Below are positions 22,919 to 34,440 of a DNA stretch of 64,000 nt, piece after piece. Made by a program: the position numbers and the translations under genes. The stretch is taken from NCBI GenBank assembly GCA_907163375.1, contig CAJQUW010003455.1, forward strand, positions 248,001-312,000, written 5' to 3'. The notes below the pieces were generated by a model. It was given only the letters and a program-made list of their open reading frames with translations. It was not told where the DNA came from and did not search any database. Within the stretch, counting starts at the first letter, position 1, and the number at the start of each line of letters is the position of its first letter. This DNA is from Prostheceraeus crozeri (taxonomy: Eukaryota; Platyhelminthes; Polycladida; Euryleptidae).

Positions 22919-23555
22919 CGTCATACTTAATTTAATTTACTGGTAACAACAAATGATGTCACACAAATGATCTCACATGCTCAAGGCTTATTCACTTTGA
23001 ATTTCATGAGAAATTGAGCTGTGCATGTATATCAGCTTTCACAACGACGTTTCTCGTTGAAAAATCGATAAAAAGTTGATTGTGTCGTGAAAAGGATCAT
23101 AATCAAATGGAATATGTTGAAATGGTAATACAATATTTTTTAATTCGTAATTTCTGATTGCATACATTGTAAATAGCACAAGCAATTTAATTTTTTATGC
23201 AATTTAATCTATTGTTTCTGAAAGATGGATCCATCAAGGAAACATGTTCAAATAGGTCATTCGAGACGTTCAAGAAAAATGATCAAGCACACAAAAGGCA
23301 TAGATGCTACACGATGAGCTGCACATTGTAGGCTATCCGTAACAAAAGTTTAAGACCAAAACTTGCATTTCATTGCTTTGACATCTTGATCGCCGTTTCA
23401 TTCAAATACTGTGCAGGAACGAATATCTATGATCCATAGCAATCTTAAATCATTTCAAATGACAAATAATTTCAATTTGAATTGAAAACTATCAACATCG
23501 TCTGAATTTAGAATAACATAGTTGTTTAACCCCTTAAGGACGGCATACTACGCAT
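22919..23555. other. no gene seen
   Basis: AT-rich flank. Nothing was recognised. Confidence 0.4.
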
Positions 23556-23875
23556 TGGACTACCTGAAAGGACTAAGCACGTGTTAACTCGTACCGATCG
23601 TTAGGGAAGTGCAGCCGGCGTCTATGCAAGAGTGTGTTTGCTGAAGGACTAAACCCGAGTATACTCGTATGCAGATGTCACTATCAAATTCCGGTGTATT
23701 TAGCAACAGATGTTGCCATAGTCCTAAGCACGAGTTAACTCGTATCGAGAGAGGTAAAATAAATCCTGCGCCAGTTTACATCTCCCTTAATGACAGTCCT
23801 AAGCACGAGTTTATTCGGATTGGAAGACAATGCTATTACTCCTAAGCCCGAGTATATTCGTTTTATATTCGATGA
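23556..23875. repeat. short palindromic repeats ACGAGTTAACTCGT
   Basis: Five or more copies of ctaagcacgagttaactcgt and variants (cccgagtatactcgt, cacgagtttattcg) at 45-110-bp spacing. Each is close to a perfect palindrome preceded by gtcctaag or gactaa. They might be element-end binding sites; the owner is not identified. Confidence 0.65.
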
Positions 23876-24246
23876 TGCATAATTTGAACATATTCCTTCA
23901 AATTGAGCTTGTTTCTAGAGAATCACTGAAATGTTTTATCAAACTGATGACGAATTCCCAGGCAGTGTACGAGTAGATATCTTAGCCAGCGGCGGCTATA
24001 GCAATCTATGGCAATGTGTGATGTACAATAGCATGATAATACACTGCTCCCTGGAGCTTGACTAACGTGAGAAAATTTCAAATATAATCGAGACCGATTA
24101 CAGAGTGTACATTACATGGAAGCATACTAATTTGTTTTGGATGAAGATAGATATCTGATAGAAATTCTCACGATCAAGAAAATCTCACGTGTAAAACATG
24201 ATGCACAGATACTTCAAAATCAGAAATCTCTATCCATCGAGCTGAG
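23876..24246. other. no gene seen
   Basis: Leader-like AT-rich sequence before a piggyBac fragment. Confidence 0.35.
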
Positions 24247-24878
24247 ATGCCGAGGCCCCTGTCAATCGACCAAGTTATAGCAGAAGTTTTACGAGATGAC
24301 GGTGGTGTTGACAATGGAAGTGATAGTGATGGTTTTGAGTCATAGCAATCAGATGATGAACTGAATGTTAGCAACGATGAAAACAGTGATATTTTGTTGC
24401 AAAATTGGCTGCCTATAGACAGTGATACTGATTTCAACACAAAGCGAAATTTTCCTTTCTTAGCCAATCCTGGTATAAAAGTTGACATGAATGACACTGA
24501 TCCATCTATCTATTCATATTTTTGTTTATTTTTTACTGATGCAATGATCGACAATATATAATTTTGAATCAAACCAATATCTACGCTCAGCAACTCAAAG
24601 ATATGCATCCAAATCGAGAAATGCCTTCTTTTACACTAAAAAAATGGAAGGAATTGACCAGAGATGAACTATTTATTTATATTGCTGTGGGGTTTTTGAG
24701 GGGTATTACACACAAATCATCATTGAAATCGTATTGGAGTACTGATTTGAAATTGTCAACACCGATTTTCTCGCGATTAATGAGCAGAGACAGAATTTTG
24801 CAAATTCGTCGAGTTCTTCATTTTAACAACGAATTGCTAGACGAGAGTGACAAGCTTTTCAAGATCCGACCATTAGGG
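24247..24878 (+). pseudogene. piggyBac transposase, N-terminal half
   Basis: MPRPLSIDQVIAEVLRDDGG leads into an acidic region and FPFLANPGIKVDMNDTDPSI. After a frameshift near 24560 it reads NQTNIYAQQLKDMHPN, WKELTRDELFIYIAVGFLRG and SYWSTDLKLSTPIFSRLMSR. This is the N-terminal half of a piggyBac transposase. At least two in-frame stops precede the frameshift. It stops just where the family continues (KIRPL) because another sequence beginning tagggtaaaatggtg is joined there. Confidence 0.75.
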
Positions 24879-25361
24879 TAAAATGGTGTAATACCGTACA
24901 CTTGGGTAATACCATAGAAATAGATTGTTGTTTATCTGAAGTAGACTAGAATGGAAATTGACTCAAGGTCACGGCACATTCGGGGGAACTAAGTTGGGGC
25001 ATGAACCACCAATGAAAAGCTTAGAATCGCACATGTGACTGATTCTAACCCAATGAAACAGGCGTTGACAAGTGTATCTAAGTGAAAATGCGTGCGATTT
25101 TTGTGCCACTATTGTGTATTGCATGAAGCTTCATTTCCATTCTAGAGGTTTTATTGTTATCAATTTCTATGGGTAATACCGAACACTCAATATCTAACAA
25201 AGTATGCTATCCAGCCCATTTCTGTACGACGCAATTTGATTGGACAATCAAAAGCGAATCATGTTTCTCCATTTCCCGACAACACCAACTGCGTTAGTTG
25301 TCAAACTCACACGCGCTTCATTTTGTCTACGGGCGATATATGAGGAGGTCAACTACGGTGA
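24877..25361. other. pogo/MITE-like tip and flank, no gene
   Basis: tagggtaaaatggtgtaata at 24877 interrupts the piggyBac gene after its KIRPL block. The word gggtaatacc recurs at about 24905 and 25170. This resembles a TA-targeting terminal repeat, but no right end was found. Confidence 0.35.
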
Positions 25362-27007
25362 GTGTTGATGCATTGGTTTATTAGTCTAAGTCCGTCGAAT
25401 TACCGTTCTGCGGTCCATGGCATCATGTACTTACAATATAAAAAAATGTTTAATATAAAATGCTCAGAATTATCAAATGAGTTAATAATCAATCCTATAA
25501 ATACGAGTGAGATATATAAGAAATTGATAACAATCAGAAATTGTGCAACTAATTCTAAAAAAATAATTCATAGATCAAAATATTCTAAAAATATAACAAA
25601 GTTAAGGAAAATTTACAGGAAAGATGTTGCAATATATAAAAAAGACAAATCTAATGAAAGTTTACGAAAACTCATGTATTCAAGAAAAAAATTAACAAAA
25701 GAAATAAGAAAAGAAAAGAGAAAAATGATAATTTAGAAAAATTGATAATTGCAAAAGAAAATAATGATCATAAGACATACTGGCATTTGATAAACAGCAA
25801 GAAGCAAAAATTCATCACAAGTAATTTAAACTTAGCTAATTTCTTAAACGAATTTAAGAATGCCGATATATCTTTGCAGCACATGACAAGTAAGGCAGTA
25901 AACGAGCTGACATCTACAATTTCAAATGAAATTTTAGATAAAGAAATAACAATGAATGAAATAAAAAAGCATCTAAATACTACAAAAAACGACAAATCAA
26001 GCGGACCAGATGAGCTTGCATCAGAAATGCTTAAAGAATCAGAGAACACTTTACCTATATTGCTGCTACTATTTAACCAATTACTAAATAATGAAGATGA
26101 AATCCCATTTGCTGAAAGTTGGATAGTACCTGTATACAAAAAAGGAGATAAGAACGTTACATCTAGCTATCGTCCTATAAATTTAAGTTCAAATGTCGAA
26201 AAATTGTTAACAAAAATTTTGAATGAAAGATTAAATCAATCGCTAAAAGAAAATGATGTCATTCATCTAAGTCAAATAGGATTTCAAAAAGGAAGCTCAA
26301 CAATGAACAATATTTATATAATAAAAGAAATATTATAAATTTACAAAAATAGTAAACATTCCTTATATACGTGTATAAGTTTCATGGATTTATCAAAAGC
26401 GTTTAATTCGATTCCCAAAACAATACTTATAGAGAAACTGCATTCATTGCTTCCAAATAGTAATTTTCTCCACCTTCTGAAAAGATTAATTACGGAAAAA
26501 AGATATAAAATATTGTACGATGGTGTTGAATCTGAAGCATTTAATCTACAAAAGGGTCTACCTCAAGGAGATAGTTTATCACCAACCCTATTTTCTATAT
26601 TCATGAACTCTTTGGCGAAAGAAATTTACGCAAATATTGATGTCACAAATGCCGCGACAATTGACAGTATTCACATACCATGTCTGATATATGCAGATGA
26701 CATTCTCCTAATGAGTAATGATAAAGTTGGCTTGCTCAAGCAAATAGAAATAGTCAACAATTTTTGCAACGTCAATGGTCTTAAAATTAATTACGACAAA
26801 ACGAAAATTATGATTCATAATGTTGCATCTGAAAATGATTACTTAGATATTAACTTAAACAATGATACAAAGCAAATCGAAATAGTCAAAGAATATAAAT
26901 ACTTAGGATTTTGGATATCAAATAATACTAAAAAACATTTACTTTCACTAACTAAAAAAGGAAATCAATCAGCCTACCTAACCAACAAAAAATTGAAAGA
27001 ACTTTGA
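25362..27007 (+). pseudogene. non-LTR retrotransposon (LINE) reverse transcriptase, 5'-truncated
   Basis: A linker region (25362-25730) leads into the reverse transcriptase: SSYRPINLSSNVEKLLTKIL, LSQIGFQKGSSTMNN, FMDLSKAFNSIPKTIL, GLPQGDSLSPTLFSIFMNSL and the catalytic IYADDILLMS, then KYLGFWIS. An A-rich frameshift near 25725 and one in-frame stop at 26336-26338 interrupt it. The endonuclease domain is missing. The family is uncertain (Jockey/CR1/I group). Reverse transcription at a nicked target would be its role. Confidence 0.85.
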
Positions 27008-27600
27008 GAAGTTAATGGAACAATTGCAATCATAATTTAGCGGTAAGGACAGGAAGTTATCGAAATAGATTAGAATATGAAGAAGAATAATCCAAGATAT
27101 TACTTATCTATTAATAACATTCTGTTCCGGACCTCTTAATAATTAAGATTGCATAGCTTGATGTAAAGTGATCTGAGATTCCACTCATTAATAAAACATA
27201 TAATAAAATCATCCCGTTTATATGTCTTCACTAATGTGGTTATAATTACTATGTGCTGTTTCGTGATTTAACTTCATTCACTGAAATACATGAACAATTG
27301 ATTGTCCTCTCCTTCCAGCATTTCATTCATAGTTTTCATCTTTTCATGACACATCGACATCATTTGTAAATATTCTATGCTATTCGCGCATCGTAATAAC
27401 GCAAGTGGATCTACATGTATGTATTCTCATTATTTATGGATATCATCAGTGCCCTCATTGACTTGTTAATTTCATTTGTTATCATTTTATCACCCCAGAA
27501 ACGTGTTTTCAATTTGAGAATAAACGTTCTGATATTCTGATATTCCATATTAGTATCACCAGTCCTGTTGTAAAAAATAATGCGTACATCCTACTACTAC
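27008..27600. other. no gene seen
   Basis: Decayed 3' flank of the LINE. Nothing was recognised. Confidence 0.4.
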
Positions 27601-27607
27601 ATTCTAA

Positions 27608-27785
27608 ATACAGTAGAATTCGCATATATCGGCTTCGGCTATATCGGCGGTTTCTTTTTTGTCCCGGCAAAATTTCCTATCTTTTCCATATAATCGAGTT
27701 CGCTTATATCGGCTTCGGCTATATCGGCGCATTTTCGCTGTCCCTGACAGAAAAAAGTTCGTTTATAACGGCGGATTTCCTGGAA
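27608..27785. repeat. repeat TTCGCWTATATCGGCTTCGG (Tigger-like end?)
   Basis: Two near-identical units at about 27618 and 27700, and a third partial one (ttcgtttataacggcgg) at about 27758, follow tacagtagaattcgc. The layout resembles the subterminal repeats of a pogo/Tigger element. A partner end was not found. Confidence 0.5.
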
Positions 27786-28295
27786 ATCCTCAAGCGATGT
27801 GTTTTGCCTAGAAGAGTCACTAGAATGACAGTATATGTGGACGCGGATGGCTGTAGATTCTGTTAGGACTATCCGATTCTAACTATTCTAGTGGCATGTG
27901 AAAATTTAGATCTTCTACAATTCATCTCGATCATGTTTGGGAGTTGTTGTTCAAGTAGTGGACACATATTTCTTTCTTCTGATTCGCGTTAAGACAATAG
28001 TTTGCGCTTCAGAGCCATTCCGGCAATCTTTTTCTCAGAATGTTGACAACAAGGTCATATTAAGTTGTGACTCATAACAGGTCGCGCAAGGTAAGACAAG
28101 GGAGCTATTGTCTGATTGGACGAGCACATTGACAAATCAAATGAATTTATTTGCAAATCAGATGACATTATTCGACGAGGCGACATAGCGAGGGAAAATT
28201 TAACAGACTCAAATAGGATTCGGTTTCAAATTTACTTGCAAGGGCGAGAGGCGAGGGTGGCGACTTAATGAGGTATATAACATGGTAGGAATGGA
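27786..28295. other. no gene seen
   Basis: Nothing was recognised. Confidence 0.35.
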
Positions 28296-28445
28296 TTGAC
28301 AGTGGCTAACAAACTAACTTCTACATACCTTGTGGTGATTCTTGTGGTCTGTGGCGACAGTGGATTTCTCTTGCCATTAAAAGGACTTACGCAAACTTGG
28401 TTAGGTGGCAAAGCTGTGCAGCAGAAGACCAGCCTCCGCGGGTGT

Positions 28446-28728
28446 CAGAGTTGCCGACTCTCACGCATTGGGCGTGAGTCTCACGCATTCAGGCCTCTTC
28501 TCACGCTCTCACGCATTCCAGAAATTTCTCACGCCTGTTGTAGCCTATTTATCTCACGCATTCGCATTTTTGATGTAATTCTTAACGACATTTCCTGATA
28601 GAACTGCACTTTCGCGTAAAATCTGTGCAGTTAAGCGAAATAACATGCTGTTTAACTTCTCAAGATGCAGTATATTTATCTAATACAATAATCTCACGCA
28701 TTCCACTCAGCAAATGTTGGCAACCCTG
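28446..28728. mobile_element. hAT-like MITE rich in tctcacgcattc
   Basis: Tips cagagttgcc and ggcaaccctg are inverted with one mismatch, and gggtgt is duplicated on both sides (28440-28445 and 28729-28734). Inside, tctcacgcattc and its relatives recur about seven times. Non-coding, 283 bp. The tips and size suit a non-autonomous hAT-like element. The visible duplication is 6 bp rather than the usual 8. Confidence 0.75.
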
Positions 28729-30142
28729 GGGTGTACTGTTTCACCAATGAATCTTCTTATGTATTCTCAGATGAACAGTCATCGGTGTTGGATAAAGAAC
28801 CTTCATATGTCCATAGTGCAAGCGGGAAGAATTTCAACAGCGGTTCAAACATCATCAGCGCTTCAATAGACAAGATCCGTCGTGTTATGTCCTACCATCT
28901 TCAAGATGACAAATCGTCGGAGACACCCAGCGAACAGAGTGAAGTGAGATCCTCTTTGTGGAAATGCAAGGATCCCAAATCGAAGAATTTGTCTCGTGAG
29001 TTGTGTACTACCATTCCTGACAAGATTAATAGTAAGATCGATGACTTGCAGTATCAGCTAGTGACTTTGACAAAATTAAATCTGTTCACAGTGGTAACTC
29101 TATGTTTAAGGTTATCAGTGATATCCGTAAATCTCCCGAAATCAGGGTTGTACGGTTGTACCCTCTGATAAGTCTCGCTTAATAGCCATTGATACGTCTC
29201 ATTATGACCAACTCTTTGAGGAACACATGGATAATTATGTTGAGACAAACCCCACCCTCCCTTCATCGAGACAACTATCCTTTAACCGCAAATTGAAAGC
29301 GGTTACTACTAGACAAACAGACAGTCAGATACAGATTTGTCTTCAGAATGTGATGTGTAGTGAGCCTATTCCGAGTAATATGAATCTTCTCATCAAAGAT
29401 CACAAAGATCCTATTAGAGGCAGACCAGTTGTTAGTGCTACAGATACTCCTGCTACCCCATTGTGTAAATTACTAGCGATGGTCTTCAAACCCATCCTTG
29501 ATAAGATTGATGCTCATCTTCAAGACACCAGCGCCTTCGTTCAATCTATTACAAAGATTAGGATTAGTAAGATGAATCAAAATTCATTCTATTTTTGTTA
29601 GTTTTTTCTTGGAAAATGCTCACCTTACTGAGTGGTCTTCACTAGATAGGCAATCTTTGCTTGATTTATTGGGTTTAGCGATCAAATCTGATATCATTTG
29701 TATTAAAGACAAGTTTTACAATCGGAGTCGGGGATTAGCAATGGGTAACCCCTTTCCCCTATCTTGACCATCGTGTACAAGAATTTCATAGAAAAACAGA
29801 TTATGGAGAGGTCAACGGATATCATATACTGGCGTACGTACATTGACGATATTTTCTTCGTCTTTGCCGGTCTACCTGAAGATTTACTCTCCCTGTCCAA
29901 TTCTATTTCTAAGGACATCAGATCTACGTTAGAAACACCTGGTGAGGGGAAAACGGAAATTTCGTTTCTTGACACTTGCATTTTTTAGTTGATTTGGAAA
30001 ATTGTGTTACGTTTCAAACCTGCCTTTTTATCAAAAGTGTTCATAGTGGTCACATTCTTCCTTGGGATAGTGCCGTCCCGCGGATGAGGAAAATTAATAT
30101 TATTAACATTAAGACTATTATTAAGTTGATTAATTTATATTA

Positions 30143-31053
30143 TTGGTCACAGTAATGGAGGAGGTGACTAAGGAATGCCGTGGGAAAGGTTCATGGGATC
30201 TTCTGTACGCCGAGGAGCTAGTGCTCACTGCAGAGACTAAAGGAGAAGTTCTTTCCATGTTTCAAAGATGGAAATCCAGCTTTGAAAGAAGTGGTCTCAA
30301 GATCAACCCGGAGAAAACGAAGATCCTTCTAAGGGGAAGAAACAAAAGGACGTGATACGCACATGTAGATGGACATGCTCTTGTTGCGGAAAAGGCGTCG
30401 GTCAGAACTCGATTCTGTGCACGGCGTGCAATAGCTGGTGCCATTTCAGATGTTCCGGTTTAACCTCAGTGACGGCGTCATCCTCGTTTAGATGCCCAAA
30501 GTGTATCCGAGGACACGAAGACAACGAAGATGATGACACGCTTCAATTGGATGAGTGCTTTGTGCAAGAAGTTCAGCATTTCTGCTATCTTGGGGACATG
30601 CTTGACAGGGATGCAGGCGTCGAGAGAGCGGTGGGGACTAGCATTGAGGCGACATGGTCAAAATGGAGGGAACTCGCCAGCCTCCTAACGAACAAGGGAA
30701 TACCGTTACACTGCAGAGGGCAGATTTATCAATCTTGCTTGAGATCTGTCCTGATAAGCTTGTGATTGCTTGTGATCTGTCCCAGATGAAGAAGTAGTGA
30801 AAAGGTGTGGTCTGAAGGACTTGGAAGTGCTCATCCGGAGAAGCAGACTTCGCTGGTTTGGGCATGTGAAGATAGGTCGGAGGACATTGTGAGAGAGGTT
30901 GAAATGGAAGTGAGAGGTCGCCGACCAGTAGGAAGACCGAAAAAGTCGTGGAGGAGCTGCATCTCGGAAGATCTGAAGATCTTGCAGCAGACCGAAGCAA
31001 GTGGAGACGAGCCATCAACCGTCCGACTTCGTCACGGAATTCAAGGACGTTAA
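30143..31053 (+). pseudogene. LINE ORF2 3' fragment with a PHD-like zinc region
   Basis: The end of a reverse transcriptase (WDLLYAEELVLTAETKGEVL, GLKINPEKTKILL) is followed, in another frame, by a Cys-rich motif (CCGKGVGQNSILCTACNSWC then HFRCSGL and FRCPKC) that resembles a PHD finger. Next come FCYLGDMLDRDAGVERAV and, after more frame changes, RGRRPVGRPKKSWRSCISED. This tail is typical of a LINE group in corals and other invertebrates. It begins abruptly in the catalytic region, as expected for a 5'-truncated insertion into the Penelope-like copy. Confidence 0.8.
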
Positions 31054-31465
31054 ACGAGGAGAGTGAGTGAAGACTGAACGCTTACGGGCTTTACGCAACT
31101 CATCGTCCCAGACGCTTGTCAAGCAATCTCTTAATCTTCTTTCGCAGAGGTTTAAAGCTAACGGTTATCCTTTGTCAGTCCTAGATAAGTATCTTTATAG
31201 TGAAACTGTGCCTAAAAAAAATATACGAAATATGACGTTATTCGGATTAACGTTCCGTATGTTAACGATCGTTGGGTTAATTAAGTGTAGAACTGTATAA
31301 GGAAATCTAATCTGCCGATTCCCATCATTCCGATATTTAGAACTAAAGCCCCTCTTTCCCAACAATTTTATCAACCACCACCCATCAGTTGCAAAAGTCG
31401 CTCTGTTTGTAAAGCCTCACGGTGGTCCTAAAATAGCCGATTGTTGTAGCCGATTGTAGCCGGTT

Positions 31466-31686
31466 GTTTTTGTGATACTACTCATAAAGATATCGACAGA
31501 TTTTTATATTTTGCCCTCATGAGTTTTCACTATCGATAAGCTTTCGAATGATGTATCATTTATGTCTGTTGTAATTGTTTTGCTAGACATAAATGATACA
31601 TCATTCGAAAGCTTATCGATAGTGAAAACTCATGAGGGCAAAATAAAAAAAATCTGTCGATATCTGTATGAGTAGTATCACAAAAC
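31466..31686. repeat. large hairpin at the left end of the RAG1/Chapaev-like copy 2
   Basis: Arms of about 102 bp (31466-31567 and 31585-31686) with a ~17-bp loop and few mismatches. The arms are inverted copies of the element's own subterminal sequence, which occurs once at the right end. Confidence 0.9.
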
Positions 31687-31789
31687 GTATTTTTTGTATT
31701 TCTATAGCAATAAATCATCGTTTTAGCTGATTCTACAACTGAAATTCTGATCGAAATAGGGATCAATGAAGCAATGCATCATTATTATG

Positions 31790-32180
31790 GAATTTAGTAG
31801 CATTTAAGCAAGTAAGCCAAGAGATATTTCTGATCAGAAATCATAAATAATTACCTATTCCCTAGTTTTGTTATCGACTTCTTCAATTTGCGATAAGCTT
31901 TCTCGCGCTATTACATAAGTCAAATGCATTTCTGTACATAGCATACGATGTGTATGTATATTGGCAACTGTTGCTTGAAATCAACGAAGTAATGTGCGGA
32001 AATCGATAGATGTCTATGCTAATTTCGACTTCTCGTCTTGACAAGTACGTGTTGAACACGAATGTAACTGCAGTATGTATGTAGCTTCACTGATCGATAA
32101 ATTCAAATTTTTAATTTGATTTTATTCTTATACATATAGCTGGTTCTCTTCAATTATCATCACACGTTGTGTTCAACAAC
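31790..32180. other. leader region of copy 2, no gene
   Basis: AT-rich leader between the end repeats and the transposase start. Confidence 0.4.
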
Positions 32181-34210
32181 ATGCCCACGCATGCTAGATC
32201 ACACAATGACTGCAGAGCATGTGTATGTTTATTATGTTTTTCAAAGACAAAGGTTATGAGAAATATTTCTTTTGCCATACGAGAAATTATTCGACGCTCC
32301 ATTATCAATATTGACTTCGACGACGAACACTATCCAACGGCACTGTGCAGTAATTGTTACACTATCGTTCACTCATAACTCATCACTCATAAGATCAGAT
32401 TGTTCGATTTTTCAAAGCTGAAACGAATAATGACAAGAACTACTGACAAATGCACTTGCTTACTGTGTGATATTGCGAGAGCATCGACGAGTAAGAACTT
32501 TGGATTGTCCAACTCTACTGTTGAAAAGAAGAAGCCTGGACCATTGCCTATTAACTCTTGTGACTGTAGTCCATCATCGATTACTTTATGCACCATCTGC
32601 CTCTCAGAATTCGACAGGGGTAAGCCCCACCATTGTACCCAGAGCCAGCGGCAACAGAATCTGCTATCTTTTGCGTCTAGAACAGGTCACAACAACGGCG
32701 ATTCATCTTCCGGAGAAAAGTTAGCTTCAACAATTATTCGAGGCAAGATTCAAAAGTGCGAAGTGAATGATGATTCCTGTACCCTGTCGGCTGAAAGAGG
32801 AATACCATTATCCATTTCCGTCTCCGACAGCAGAAGACTTCCAAAGAAAAAGATGACAGCAGAGGACTTCCACAAAATTCAGAGTGACTTGCATTTGTCA
32901 ACAAATCAAACAAAAACTCTTGGAAAGCATATTCGATCTGCATTTGGGACGCGAAAAGTGACAGAACTCAGAGAAACTCTCCAGCTGAAGGCTGATGAAC
33001 TTGACAGTTACTTTCTTTATGAGATTCGTGATTTTGACGTCGTTTCCTCAACCAAATGGCCAACAGCATCCAGTGTTCCGGTTATTTATTGTTGTGATGT
33101 GAGCACACTGACAGATCGCATCGCGTCGTATCGAAATTTTCCGAAGAATAATTTTGAATCGATCATTGAGATCGATTCCGTTGGTGGATTTCTTAAGATT
33201 TGTTTGACTGTCCGTTTGTCATCATCGTCCTCCGATCACCGTGATTCCATGACGCCGACCAGAAGTAAACTCTCCGAAGGTGTTGCACCAAAAAGTCTCA
33301 AGGACACAAGCGTAAACAAGTTGTTCATACTAGCAATTGTTCCTGAGGCACAGGAATCTTACCGAAATGTCCTCATATTGTGGAATTTACTGAAATTCAC
33401 GACGCCAGAGATTTTACCTCCTTACACATTCTGTATGGATCTCAAGTTGGCAAATATTGTCGTTGGACTTATGTCCCACTCATGCCTTCATCCCTGTACT
33501 TGGTGTGATTCACGAAAGGATAATTTATTTTGCGAAGGCAATCTTCGTACTTTGGGGTCTATTCGTGCCCAGTACTGGCAATTCGTCGAATCGAAGAGAG
33601 GATCTGCCAAGGCGAAAGATTATGGAAATTGTGTGCACGCGCCGATGTTCAAGTATTTAGATAACACACGCGTTTTGGATATATTGCCACCTCCAGAACT
33701 GCACCTCATGCTTGGAACAGTTAACTTTTCTCTATTCGAACTTGAAGAAATGGCCTGAGGTGAAATATCGAAAAGGAGGCCATGCATGGCGGAACATTCG
33801 CAGGAAATGGGTGCCGAAAGCTGCTATCCCACATCGATAAACTTGAACGAATTGTTCCGGATGAACACAAGGACTTCGTGGCAGCTTTCCGGTCATTTAA
33901 TGACGTTGTCGTCGGCTGTTTCGGCCAGTGTCTTCGTGATGACTACAAAGACAGGATCTCTACCTTCCGTGAAAATTTTGAAATTCTTCATCTGCGACCG
34001 ACTCCTAAAATTCACTCGATTTTTTTTCATGTCAGTGAGTTTTGTGATTTGAAGCAATCAGGACTTGGGACTTGGTCGGAACAGGCCTTTGAATCAGTTC
34101 ATTCTGATTTCGATAAGCACTGGCAAAGATATAAAGTACCACAACCGCATGAAAGATTCAATGATCGTCTACTCCAAACTGTACAAGAATGCAACTCATC
34201 TCATTTATAA
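32181..34210 (+). pseudogene. RAG1/Chapaev-like transposase, copy 2, broken
   Basis: Aligns along its length with the intact protein at 52007. N-terminal zinc region CVCLLCFSKTKVMRNISFAI and CSNCYTIV, a second zinc region LCTICLSEFDRGKPHHC, LHLSTNQTKTLGKHIRSAFG, IEIDSVGGFLKICLTV (first Asp region), CMDLKLANIVVGLMSHSCLH followed by CTWC (second Asp region), and GTWSEQAFESVHSDFDKHWQ (Glu region). It is broken by a stop at 32376-32378 and by frameshifts between 33730 and 33800. In place of IGIDGGGEFLK it has IEIDSVGGFLK. It is an older relative of the family, not a recent duplicate. Confidence 0.85.
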
Positions 34211-34414
34211 GTTTACAATATTGCATGCATGTTATGCTAAAGCTTTCGTTTTGGTAAATTTCTGTTATTTTATAACGTATAGTTTTAATCAATTCGATTG
34301 TTTTGCAAAATAAAAGATGAATGAAACGGAAAAATAAGGGAAAAGGAAATATGGCCTATAAAAAATCAACTCATGAATGATGTCATTTTCTGAGATAGTG
34401 ATAATAAGCCAATT

Positions 34415-34440
34415 TTGTGTAGTTAGTATATTGTATAGTT
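34415..34440 (+). repeat. direct repeat left of the nested LINE
   Basis: ttgtgtagttagtatattgt and six more bases recur at 38382-38407. It may be the LINE target duplication, though the right flank also contains older tandem repeats of similar sequence. Confidence 0.6.

Larger units (their letters stand above)
28296..31417 (+). pseudogene. Penelope-like retroelement remnant carrying two insertions
   Basis: Blocks in order on the plus strand: YVFSDEQSSVLDKEPSYVHS (28740 on), NMNLLIKDHK and GRPVVSATDTPATPLCKLLA (29390 on), RGLAMGNP, WRTYIDDIFFVFAGL (catalytic box, about 29830), SFLDTCIF, and later SVHSGHILPWDSAVP. This is the order of a Penelope-type reverse transcriptase. A relative of its C-terminal part resumes after 31070 (RFKANGYPLSVLDKYLY). 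The copy is broken in several places, and a MITE (28446-28728) and a LINE fragment (30143-31053) lie within it. No GIY-YIG endonuclease was recognised. Confidence 0.65.
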
